DNA from: Lineus longissimus
Taxonomy: Eukaryota > Nemertea > Pilidiophora > Heteronemertea > Lineidae
Assembly: GCF_910592395.1 (NCBI RefSeq)
Contig: NC_088313.1
Coordinates: 9,986,501 to 10,050,500 of the forward strand
Length of the DNA: 64,000 nt
Reading direction: 5' to 3'
In this document: positions 33,901 to 44,021 of the stretch, one piece after another
Layout of the letters: each line of letters opens with the position of its first letter
Position numbering within the stretch: the stretch's first letter is position 1
Program-made: the position numbers and the translations under genes
The notes under the pieces: model-generated
What the model saw: the letters and a program-made list of their open reading frames with translations, nothing else
The model's database searches: none
What the model was told of the DNA's origin: nothing

Positions 33901-34902
33901 ATTCATGCTCACTTATGAGCCCAAAGTCTTCTGAAACCTGCATGTCCACATCCAAGATCAACTTACCCCAGTCAGGACACTCCTTTGTCACACCGTCCTT
34001 GTGCTTAAGAAAAATTGGGATCCCTGCAACCTATGCAACAGAAAGAAACAAAGCAATATTCCAATCTCTAATTGAATTACATTACATGTATTCCAATTTC
34101 CATTACCTTCCTACCAAATTCCTACTAAAAACATATTTTCCCATTCACCAATAAATTTCTTACATATCAAAAACAACCGCCCTATGTTTTTTTAAAAACA
34201 TTTCTTGTTATCGTCGCAGTTGCGGGTCGTCAAGCGCCATCAGCTTGACGTCGGAAAAATCGATACCAGCACCATGATGTCAAGGCGTAGTTCCTAGCTC
34301 CAGGAAACGCCTTACTAGTGCATCGTTCCACGTGGAAAGAGTCGATGCGTTGAGAGCTAAATCGGGTCAAATCGGAAGCGCGATAATTCAGTCAGATTTA
34401 GATTTTTACATTTAGATTTTAATTTGTTGATGGAATAAGAGGTGACTGGACAGCCGATAGCTGGGCAATATTACCCTTAATAATGCCAACGATCCTTTAC
34501 ACAATTTGGTGCAACCAGCACGAATATTGCCACCATGTAAACGTTGTGACGCAATGTTTTTTTTAAATGTGTTACTTTACCCATGTAATGTGTACATGTT
34601 GATCCTATTTGACAAATACTTTGGTACCAATACGTTTAAAGGGCTTTCTTGATGGCCGTTGGTAGACATTCATGGTTCTTAAGTGCCCTGCAAATATTTA
34701 CAAGAATGATATTTTGATAGGAATTATCACCAAGAGTCGTATGCGTTTAATGTTTTCTTACACTCATTACCATCGAATCTTGAAAAAGGTTAACTCAAGT
34801 TTATAGTTAAAATATATGAATGTTTTATCCGTAACTATTTGTAAAGGGAGGGTGTCCTGAAACGCTTTTATTAAAATTTTAACTCCGGGTATAAATAATA
34901 TG

Positions 34903-35302
34903 GCATAACACAAGAAACACAATTGTGAAAACCGCATAAAAATCAGACTACTCATCTCAAAGTTATAGCAGTATGTAATTCAAACATTCCAGATTGTGCA
35001 GGAAGAACAAATTGATGATGTACATTGTGCTGTACTGAAATAAAGTGTTGATAGTTTCATGCTTATATGCTAAGTACCTTGTCACAGGTATGAGCTTTTA
35101 GTGAACATGTTAAATAAAGGTACAATTTTAGAATATACGCATGAAACTATGAACAAAAATTTATTTTAGTACAGCACAATGTACATAATCGGTTTGTTCT
35201 TCATGCACCACACGGAATGTTTGGATTTTATACCTGCCATAACTTAAAGATGGGTAGTTCGATATTTATGCGGTTTTCACCACTGTGTTCGTTATCTTAT
35301 GC
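34903..35302. repeat. long palindrome (about 168-bp arms, 60-bp spacer)
   Basis: The left arm 34903-35070 and right arm 35131-35302 are inverted copies, about 80-85 percent identical by eye. Shared blocks include GTGAAAACCGCATAAA, TGTACATTGTGCTGTACT and ATAGTTTCATGC. It is most likely a foldback-type MITE. Transcripts from either strand would fold into a long hairpin. Confidence 0.8.
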
Positions 35303-37284
35303 CCTTTTGTTTTTTCCCAAGTTCAAAAGTGTTGAAGGTGACCTGTAAGCATTAATTAGACAGAACATTCTCAAATCTTCCTCGACAAGTATGCCGACGT
35401 ATAAAAAGTGAAGTAGTTCGGTAAATAAAGTATGGTAGGTCGAAGAGAAAAGAACGCAATTAAATACATGTGCTACTTTTTTAGGTATTCTTGGTAAAAC
35501 CAAAGACTATATGTAACCACAAAATGACTAAATCACAACTAGGCGTTTTCGCTGTTCCGACGGCGTTTTCATGTAATTGATGGAAGCCATTTTCTTGAAG
35601 CTAATATCAATTTCGATACAAACCAACCTTTTTGGATCTATAATATAATACTTAACTATAAAATATTCATCGAATAAGATTTATCTGGTAATTGGTAATA
35701 AAATACATACAGTATGTACATATACTGTATTTTTATGGCTACAAAGGCAGTTCATTAGACTCAAGCAGGCACGCCTACCAAAAACGCAGGGCACAATACT
35801 CCCGCACTCTCGTAGTTCTGACTGGTCGAGAATGGAACTATTAAAAGAAAGGACAGATCGGTTAACCGCAATATATGTTGGTTTTTTTGGTGAGAGTGAT
35901 TATGGTTGTAAGCGAGATTAACTTTGTTTGCATGAGCAAGCGCGCTGTTAACCCTTCGCAAAATCTAAGATCGCAGATTCTGCAATAGCGGGTGCCCACG
36001 CCGCTCATGCTGAAAACTATGAGGTGCACCATATAACATGCCACTGAGTTAGGTGCTCAATTTTTATTTTTCGCGCGAGATCCGGTGTGTAAAAATAGGT
36101 GGCAGCACTAACATTTCAACCTAATTTAATATCTTCAGTGCTACTGTCTGAATTCACATTTAGCTCGTGCGATTTGTTGTTTTTTTTGCTTTTGTTTTTG
36201 TTTACTTTGTTTACTTCTTTGGGTTTTTTTTAAACTTGTTTCTTGTTTTTAATTTCATAAATTTGCAATTAGCTTTGTCGATTAACAGCTCCATCTCTTC
36301 ATCTGGCAGGTTAAAGAACGCTAAATCTGCTTCGTCGTCTTCATTCTTTGGAGCTGGATGTGATTAAAACTTGCCTTTAGATTAAGCTTTAGCTTAAAAC
36401 TTTCTTACCTGGTCTAAAAAACCAATATTTGACCTCACTCATTGCAACCAGTCATACGTCCTGTTTATTACGACTGTTAGTCGAAAATCGTATTAAAATG
36501 CCATTTTTTGCATTTTGTTATGGGACACCTTGTGCATCCTAGTACTCGAGGCATTTGGCCATGCATATTTAAGCAACCCTGTTAATGACAAGTCACCAGC
36601 GGAAAGTTACAGCAGGTCTTTTTTCACCCAGACCTGGTGTTTCAGTCGACGGTTATTTCATATTGGTCGTCACTATACAATTATCTTCAGTATACCATTA
36701 AGAGTTGGTTTGCGTGCATATTGGGAACCGGCCTTAGCCATGAAAAGACAATAATTTTGAAAAACAATACGACACATTATCGTTGGCTGCTAACGATGAT
36801 GTGTCCTAAGAACGCTCTGTCAAGAACGTGTGTTTTTTCACGTTAGGAACTTTCATGTAGACGCAATTTGGCCATTTATACACTAGTAGTACCAAAAATT
36901 GCGCAATAAATTTTGGACTCGTCGCGACGTGTTTTGTCCAAAGATGGCGGGGTTCACCACTTATGAGCTAAGTCTGTTCCAAATTATACATGTTTAAAAA
37001 AGCCATAGTGTGCCTATCATGTATATAACAATACGTTTCCCAAGTAAAATAACTTAACTTTCCTAGTTATACAAAGAAAATACAATTACGAAATAAATAG
37101 ATGTAAATGTTTGCATCTCATCTTTTCTCACGCACCCTGGTGAATGAATTCCCCACATTGCCCAACATCTCATCAAGCCTCCCAGTTTGCCGAGCTTGAC
37201 TGTCCAGGGAAAGGAAATTTTATTTAATAAGGCTGGGTGCTTGTCGTGTAATCAGTGTTTGACACCATATATCAGACTTGACCA
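35303..37284. other. no recognised gene; partial MITE copy at 37133-37250
   Basis: No exon or known motif was seen. At 37133-37250 the sequence (caccctggtgaatgaattcccc...) matches the left end of the MITE at 39695-40218, without the matching right end. Confidence 0.45.
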
Positions 37285-38400
37285 GTCCAAAGTCCGCACG
37301 CGAATAGTCGTTGAGCGAATCGGGGCAAAAATTCGCCTAGTCGAATATCGCCACACTCATTCACCTCCAAATCGCTCCCTTCTATTATGATCAGGCGAGA
37401 ATTCAGACTGAATGAAAATCGCAGGCGAAAATCTATCAATAATCGCGCCTAATTCGCTCTCGCCAACCATAGGAACGGAGCGAATATTACATGTCTTGCA
37501 GTATGCGAATTCCGACATCAGCTGATAGCAGACCAAAATAAACACAATTTAGAATACCCGGTCAACCGGACACCAGTACTGAAATACATCGCATCTATCC
37601 GAGAGGTTTTGGCACAGAGGTTTGAGGTTGTAGTATTATGGTATGCATTCCGAAGGATTGTGGCGGAATGTACCGAATCATACAGCTAATCATTGTTAGG
37701 CTTATGTTTACGAGTCATCAGCCAACCAATCAAGATCGTTGTAGTATCCGGTCATCCTAAACAGCGTCGACCAGCGCCCACCAGCGTCCACTAGGTTTAA
37801 TGTCGGGTATAAAGTCATCAAATTGTCTAGGGAGATGTTGTCTAAAATCACAGGGCTCCTGTTGTATTGGGAAGCCCTATCATTTCCTCAAACACAAATC
37901 TAACATGGCCGCCGACTGAGTGGTGGACGCTGACCAGTACGTTTTAGACAACAACTCGCTAATCTAGCACACAAATGTCACGAAACGATCGGGAAATGTC
38001 CTGCTTATCACGTTTATATATTTGACAATTATATTTTACTTTGATGGCGTTAAGTATGTTTTTAAACCTGCTGGACGCTGTTTAGTATGACCCGATTTTT
38101 TACGTCACGTGACTGCACTTTTCCGCCTATAAAACAAGGCAAAAGTCGTTGCAAAATCGTTACCGAATATCGGACAAGCATGCAAGAGCCACTAATTCCG
38201 TAAAATCGCTCCATTATCGCCTGGAGCGATTTTTGGGGCGAAATCGAAGAATAGGCGCGATTGTGGGCGAATTTCGCATCTGACATATCGGCGATTTCAT
38301 ATTATCGCCTTGCATTCGCCGGTCGATTTTCGGACAGATTTCGCAGGCGAAATAGTGTAGGGTGAATTTCGCCGGCGAATATCGCGTGCGGACTTAGGAC
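37285..38400. mobile_element. MITE with GCGAAT/ATTCGC-rich subterminal regions
   Basis: The ends are inverted copies of GTCCWAAGTCCGCACGCGA (37285 and 38400). Just inside both ends are many copies of words like TTCGCC, GGCGAA and GCGAAT, the sort of subterminal repeats that bind transposase. No coding sequence is recognised in the 1.1-kb body. I could not define a target duplication. Confidence 0.7.
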
Positions 38401-38469
38401 GTGATCCCCAAGATCATCCCTCCTCCCAAAAAGAAGATATTTTCTAATCGGTGGTACTATACTAAGATT

Positions 38470-39690
38470 GAACCTCCATTGTATAATTTACCTATCCTTG
38501 TCGGTAGTTGATAAAGCTTGGAATTAGTGAAACCATGTAACCGGTGATAAACCTTGGAATATTCAGTACTAAGCCGTGGAATCACTGTGCAAGTACCGCG
38601 TGAAATCGGGCGCGTTCCTTCCACGATTTATACCCTCCCAACCGCCAATCTCGTCCCAGCTGACTTTATTGATAGCAATTTGCCAGTAGTTCCAGAATAA
38701 ACCTTTTTGTGGAGGATGACGTCATCATTGAATGCATTGGAAATGTGTTGTTGTCAAAACAAACAACAAACTTATATTCATGACGGGCCGCCATTTGCAA
38801 ATATCTAATTATTGCTCTTCGATGAAAGCAAAAGTAAGCTTTTGTGATTGTTTTGTATTCCATATACTAAAATAAAACGTTTTTATTAGAAGAATCATTT
38901 GTATATATAATGCTCTGATAAAGCTCAGTAGATATGACAAACATGCACACGGGAATCACAAAAAAATGTGTCCGCTTAGAACTGGTTACATCACGAAAAT
39001 ATCTCTACATCCCTCGATGTGTACATGAATATGTATGAAATCGCTCACAGCGAAGGAATTAATTCACATTTTTCATCTTCAAACCCGGCTAAAACCTTCG
39101 GTAATAAACCTTCATCTACGTTTCTACGGATAAGTGCCAGCTGGTACTGCATTATGTAGTCAATCTTCTCTGTATCACCCTGTATGATCACACCGCTCCG
39201 TTGTTCAATTAGGCCCCGTGTGGTGGCGTAGTAAGCGGAGCACTGATTGGTCCATATTATGGGGTGTGGTGGGCGTGTCGTGACGTGCATGTCTATATTT
39301 GGGAGATCAGTAATGTACACTGGAGGCGAGGTATGACTGGGTTGTTCTAAAATATAGATTATTGAATCGGATGTGCGACTGATTTCTAAACTACTGTCAA
39401 ATTCCGATCTGATCATGTAAAAATAAGCTCCAAATATTGATTCGTAACCACATTAGGTTCAAATGGCATTATTTCATGTTTTTATGCATTTTTAGGACTG
39501 ATTCCAAGGTTTATCACTGGTTTCAAGGTTTCACTGGTTCCAAACTTTATCACCTACCATCCTTGTCTCTGGTTTACCATTGTCTAATTTACCATTGTCT
39601 AAAATGACCTTTGTCTAGATTGCCAATGTCTAATTTACCTTTGTCTAAAATGACCATTGTCTAGATTACCATTTTCTAATTTACTTTGGA
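38470..39690. repeat. element with minisatellite ends (ccttgg...tttatcac and ccattgtctaa units)
   Basis: Near 38510-38590 the words gataaagcttgg, ggtgataaaccttgg and cgtggaatcac occur; at 39498-39560 the inverse occurs (attccaaggtttatcac, ggttccaaactttatcacc). A second array of ttaccattgtctaa units fills 39570-39685. The two ends enclose about 0.9 kb. Limits are approximate. Confidence 0.45.
39045..39416 (-). CDS. unrecognised 123-codon open frame
   Basis: Minus-strand frame lying inside the minisatellite-ended segment 38470-39690. The C-terminal half (GDTEKIDYIMQYQLALIRR) is charged and helix-like, but I recognise no family. It could be an exon of an element-encoded protein or chance. Confidence 0.2.
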   Translation of the reverse strand: MIRSEFDSSLEISRTSDSIIYILEQPSHTSPPVYITDLPNIDMHVTTRPPHPIIWTNQCSAYYATTRGLIEQRSGVIIQGDTEKIDYIMQYQLALIRRNVDEGLLPKVLAGFEDEKCELIPSL

Positions 39691-39694
39691 GAAT

Positions 39695-40218
39695 CACCCT
39701 GGAGAATCAATTCTCCACATTGCCGAGCATCTTATCAGGCCTTCCAGTTTGCCGAGCTTACCTGTTCCGGGAAAGGAAATGGCTTTCAGTAAAGTTAGAA
39801 AAACTGTGTTGTTGGGTCTTTCACCGAAATATTGTTGTGTTTATCTGGTAATAAGGTTCTTCAAGCGTGATTTGCATCAAACATAGAGAAAAATGCACAG
39901 TTGGTTTGTCCTATGGACAGCGAACAAATTTCGAATTATACATGGTTTGATTTTGTGGGGGCACCACTGATCAGCGTAACCCACTGGTTAATTTACCTTG
40001 AAATCTAGAGCATATGATGACATATTGTCCATGTTACCAGATGGACACAGTTTATTTAAAAAAAACTTACCAAAGAGCGCACATTTTGGATGTTTTTCTT
40101 ATAAAGCAGCCATTCTCCCAGGCCTCAGTTCAAGAAGCACTATCCAGGTCAATCTGCTCGGTAAGTTGGAATGCCTCTTAAGATGCTCGGAAGTTTGGAG
40201 AACTTATTCTCCAGGGTG
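39695..40218. mobile_element. MITE with about 80-bp inverted ends
   Basis: The left end CACCCTGGAGAATCAATTC and the right end inverted (ATTCTCCAGGGTG at 40206-40218) continue inward through shared blocks CCGAGCATCTTA and TTGCCGAGC. Non-coding. A left-end copy occurs at 37133. Confidence 0.7.
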
Positions 40219-40877
40219 TCACGAGACCGTGTGATTTAAGATGGCTTAATTCCCATCAAAACATTGATCGTTTTGAGCTTACAAGCTCACTAGTTTCGGT
40301 CATAAAAGGGGAACAAACTCGATATGATTTGCTAAAAATCTTTTAGAACCAGGTAACATGGATTCATACACATCATGATGCTGCTAAACCCCCAATACGG
40401 AAAAGAAATGTCAGAGAAAGACTTTTTTCTTACAATAGCTTACCAGATAATGATGATATAATTTACATGCTATTCAAGATTCAGTAATCTAACACAAATA
40501 AAATAGCACGCTGTATAAAATACTACATTGCTACAATGCACCGATTTAAAATAACTCATTTCCCAATTAGCTGGAACTTAAACACTGAAATTGCAACTTT
40601 TCTCTGGTGAAAATTACAAATTTTACTATCACGCCTACCAATGTCGAAATCCAGATATGATTCTTAATTAGTTCTTTGTTCAAATTTGTCCTGTCCGTGT
40701 TCATGTTCTTGTGCATGTATATTCATTTCCTCTAGATATGTTATCTGGAACGTTTGTTAACATGATAACAGGCTCAGACAAACTTTTATTTCTTCAGATT
40801 GCCTACGAAGGTCAAAGCCGCAAGAGGTGGTAAGTCATATGAGACAAGATTGAAAAAACAGCGTGTTAGTTCCATAC

Positions 40878-41594
40878 CTGGCAATTGGCAATTGAAAATT
40901 GGCAATTGGCAATGGCAATGTGCCAAAAGTATATCAAATATCGAAGTTGGATAAGGTACGGGCCAGATATGAGACATTGCCTCCCGGTAATTTCACTATT
41001 GAAGACAGATTGATGGACTCTATAATGTTCACAGCAATGAGATAGTAAAGATGTGGAACAGCTCATGTGGGGCTTATAGTAAATCGGGGTAGCCTCAGTC
41101 TCAGAGAAAGCTTTTCACTTTTCCCTGAAAGTGCTGTCACCTGGAAGGTGGTGATTCCTGCTGTGAGACTCTACAGTAGTATGATACTGGCAATGCATCC
41201 TGAAAAAAAACAGGGGGTGTTACTGCCACTCCTTGATTTCCCCAGGATGCTATATAGGGATGCAGAAAAGCTCCTGAGGGACTTTGAAGTAATTTTCATC
41301 ATTCTCTGGCTCGTAAAATCTTTTGTAGAAACCCGACGATTTTGGGGAATTTGTTGATGATGGATCCATCTTTCCGTTCGAATCTTCATGCTTCATGTGG
41401 ATACGGTCGTCTACAGCCCAAGATGTATGTCCTAGATCTTGTGAATTCAGCAAAAATGTCCAAGATCCCAAAATTTTGCATTTTGTCATATATGTCAAAC
41501 ATCCAAAGAATAATGATAAATTATATTTTGGTATACTTATGGCACATTGCCATTGCCAATCACTAATCACCAATTGCCAATTGCCAATTGCCAG
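40878..41594. mobile_element. element with inverted CAATTGG-repeat ends
   Basis: The left arm 40878-40940 reads CTGGCAATTGGCAATTG with further repeats, then GGCAATGTGCCA. The right arm 41524-41594 is its inverse (TGGCACATTGCC then CAATTGCCAATTGCCAG). The 7-8 bp unit is repeated at both ends. The body is non-coding as far as I can see. Confidence 0.7.
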
Positions 41595-42185
41595 TTATTT
41601 AACTAACTCAAACACATTTGGTACGAGAGCTAATCAATAAGTTCGGACAATTTTTTGCTACCGAGCGAAACCAACGATGCAAGATGCATCTTGCTGAAAC
41701 CTCAGCAATTGCTGATAATGTCTCTATGGTAGCATCAATATATTCATCTCTTGGATTGTTGTATTTAGCTTTGAGTTATAGCTGATCGAATTAGGATAAG
41801 AAAAGGCGGTGACGTTCTGTCAGCATTTGGCTTTTTCATTACAAGTTTGCAATACAAATTATACAAAAATTCGAAAATAGTATGAGTAACTAGGCCACTT
41901 ATCATGTTTTATTTTCTTTCCGGCATATCAGTTAACATACATGTACAACAGAACACAATTCATCTGCATATTCTTAATTTAAAAAAAAATCTTCGAAACT
42001 CGACAACATAATGAAAATAGCAAAAAGCTGAACTGTGCCTATTTGTTCCGAAGGCTGTAGTTCCCGTAAATCAAGGACAGATGAACTTTTGAGGGTAGCG
42101 TTGTGTCAAGTCGGAACTACATGTAACTCTTTTTTTACAATGAATGCCTTGTTGTTATAACTCACTGATGAGTGTGCAGTATGTA
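41595..42185. other. no recognised gene
   Basis: AT-rich sequence between two MITEs. Nothing recognisable on either strand. Confidence 0.4.
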
Positions 42186-42893
42186 CAGTCCTACCAGAAA
42201 GTAAATGTCAACAGGTTTTTTAAAATATCACAGAGATAGAATCAGTTAATTGAATGCGGTTTTCAGCAGAGAATGGTATATCTAGTTGGTCATGTATCTG
42301 TTGTATTTGGACCCAGCTAATCCTGTCTCTTCACTATGTAACAGGCAATTTTTAAACTGTCCAAAAAGTAACTTTTTAATTTAATTCAATATTTTATCAC
42401 AATGTATGGGTGAACTATGATGTAACAAAAGTTTTTTGCTTTCATTATTAAAAAAATCCTGCTGATTTCTTTCATTTTGAAGATTGGTTTTAGCTCGCTA
42501 CAGGTGATTGTTTTTTTCAGACAGCTGGTGGGGGTATTTATTAAAGGTTATGGAAGAGATTAAAAAATGACATAAAAATCCCACGCAAAAATGTGCACTT
42601 GTCATGACTATCGACACAATCTATGGAATTGCAAATGCCAACAAATGATGGTCATAAAGCAAAGTTCATGGGCTCATTTGAATTTTTGAAAAGGCACATG
42701 AAATAAAAAAAGTGATTTTTGGACCTATTTTGTTACATAATGAAGGGATGGAATTAGGTGCATCCAAATACAACAAATATATGACCAACTAAATATACCA
42801 TACTCTGCTGAAAACTGCATTCAAGTACATGTATTTATTTTATCTCTGTGATATTTTTTTAAAACGGTGGACATTTACTCTCTGGTAGGACTG
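42186..42893. mobile_element. Tc1/mariner-type MITE with about 190-bp inverted ends
   Basis: Inverted ends start CAGTCCTACCAGA and run for about 190 bp with shared blocks AAATATCACAGAGATA, TTTTCAGCAGAG and TGTTGTATTTGGA. TA dinucleotides flank both ends (42184-42185 and 42894-42895), the expected Tc1/mariner target. 708 bp, no transposase. Confidence 0.85.
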
Positions 42894-43344
42894 TACGTGA
42901 AATTATTACTGAAATCAGTTTTACCACGAGAACGGTATATACATAGTCTCATCATATGGATATGAAAGCAAGGCACGATCATCAAATAACTTATGACGTA
43001 TGGTGGACGGACAAACTGGTCCAGAGATGAATGAGAAAGGCTTGTTCGGCGTACACTCCGGACGCATTGGACCGGCCTCTTCCTGTTGCCCGGTACTACT
43101 GCGGCTAGTAACTATTCCGGGGGTCTCATCTATATCGGACTTCGACAACCACAACGCGAATTTGGTAGGATGCCAACCAATAACTAGGTCGCTTTCATGT
43201 TGTCTGGCGTGCGCACTTTGGCAACGTGACGCTACTTCAAAAATCCTCACCTCGGTTACAAACTGTGCCTGAGTGGTAATTTTACTATAGAGTCATGTCA
43301 TAACCTTGTTTACAATGTACACAAATGGCAATGAATAAAGTAAA
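42894..43344. other. no recognised gene
   Basis: Overlapping open frames of about 90-110 codons occur on both strands here, without any motif. The missing first exon of the Gla gene could lie here or further upstream. Confidence 0.35.
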
Positions 43345-43500
43345 AACAGATAACAAGAAAAAAGAAGAAAGAAACTGATCCGCGTTTCGATCTTACATCC
43401 TCTGCTTTATACAAGCAGAAGCCACGCGCATTACCCAATGAGCTGACCAACATCGGGCCTCGCGTATCACGTACTCGACAGAGATTTTCGTTACTTGTCA
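43345..43500 (-). repeat. tRNA-like SINE
   Basis: On the minus strand the segment resembles a tRNA body: an A-box-like GTCAGCTCATTGGGTAA, an anticodon-arm-like TCTGCTTGTATAAAGCAGA and a B-box-like GATCGAAAC, followed by a T/C-rich tail. The arms do not form a proper cloverleaf, so a SINE head is more likely than a working tRNA. Confidence 0.45.
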
Positions 43501-43815
43501 TAATGTGTTAGAATTCCATGTCACGCGGTATGCTATTATTAGCTATGTCCGATTGACCTTGGTCATTTGAAAGATTTTGATTCGGTTACAGAAACCCCTT
43601 GAGAGTTTAGTATCCTCAACGCCCATGGCTAATCATCCAGCTATACGAATTATTTCCCGCTATTTGTGGCGGTCCATAAGCAATAATGAGATCCAATTAG
43701 GATGACGCAATGGACTGCCATGAGAGTCTAGTTCGGCGATGCCTTGGGCATTGAGATATTGAGAACATGTGTCTTTTATTTGAATTCCTGTTAAAATATG
43801 CTCCTCTATTTATAG

Positions 43816-44021
43816 ACAAGTCTAGCTCACAGAAAGTAGAGGTATTCCTGAAAAAGAAAGATGCTCAAGTATTTCTAAAGCGATCCAGGGTAAAGAGGTT
43901 TTTGGGTGAGCTACTTGACGACACAGGCGACTTTTTCACGGGGACAAGTGCCAAGGAGGAGTGTGATGACGGCTGTAGCTGGGGAGAGATTGAGGGCTAC
44001 TTTGGCAGCGACACAGACCAG
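43816..44021 (+). CDS. exon: propeptide and Gla domain
   Basis: Acceptor tttatag|AC and donor CAG|GTGAG. It encodes VEVFLKKKDAQVFLKRSRVKR, which matches the carboxylase-recognition propeptide: F and A are six residues apart and a furin-like RVKR site follows. The mature part starts FLGELLDD and contains KEECDDGCSWGEIEGYF, the ErEC....CSweEa.eyF core of Gla domains with its disulphide pair. Some of the usual glutamates are aspartates or other residues, so fewer gamma-carboxylation sites are likely. Confidence 0.8.

Larger units (their letters stand above)
31471..34902. other. gene-poor stretch with one small zinc-finger-like frame and a minisatellite
   Basis: Mostly AT-rich DNA without recognisable exons. 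Exceptions are the small minus-strand frame at 32132-32317 and the caaatcatgctc repeats at 33720-33900. Confidence 0.4.

Noticed and set aside
42921-43272. Overlapping open frames on both strands of about 90-110 codons
   Set aside because: No motif, no splice signals in agreement with the Gla gene, and equal openness on both strands.
43390-43470. Functional tRNA gene on the minus strand
   Set aside because: The anticodon arm and acceptor stem do not form a normal cloverleaf. It is better explained as a SINE head.
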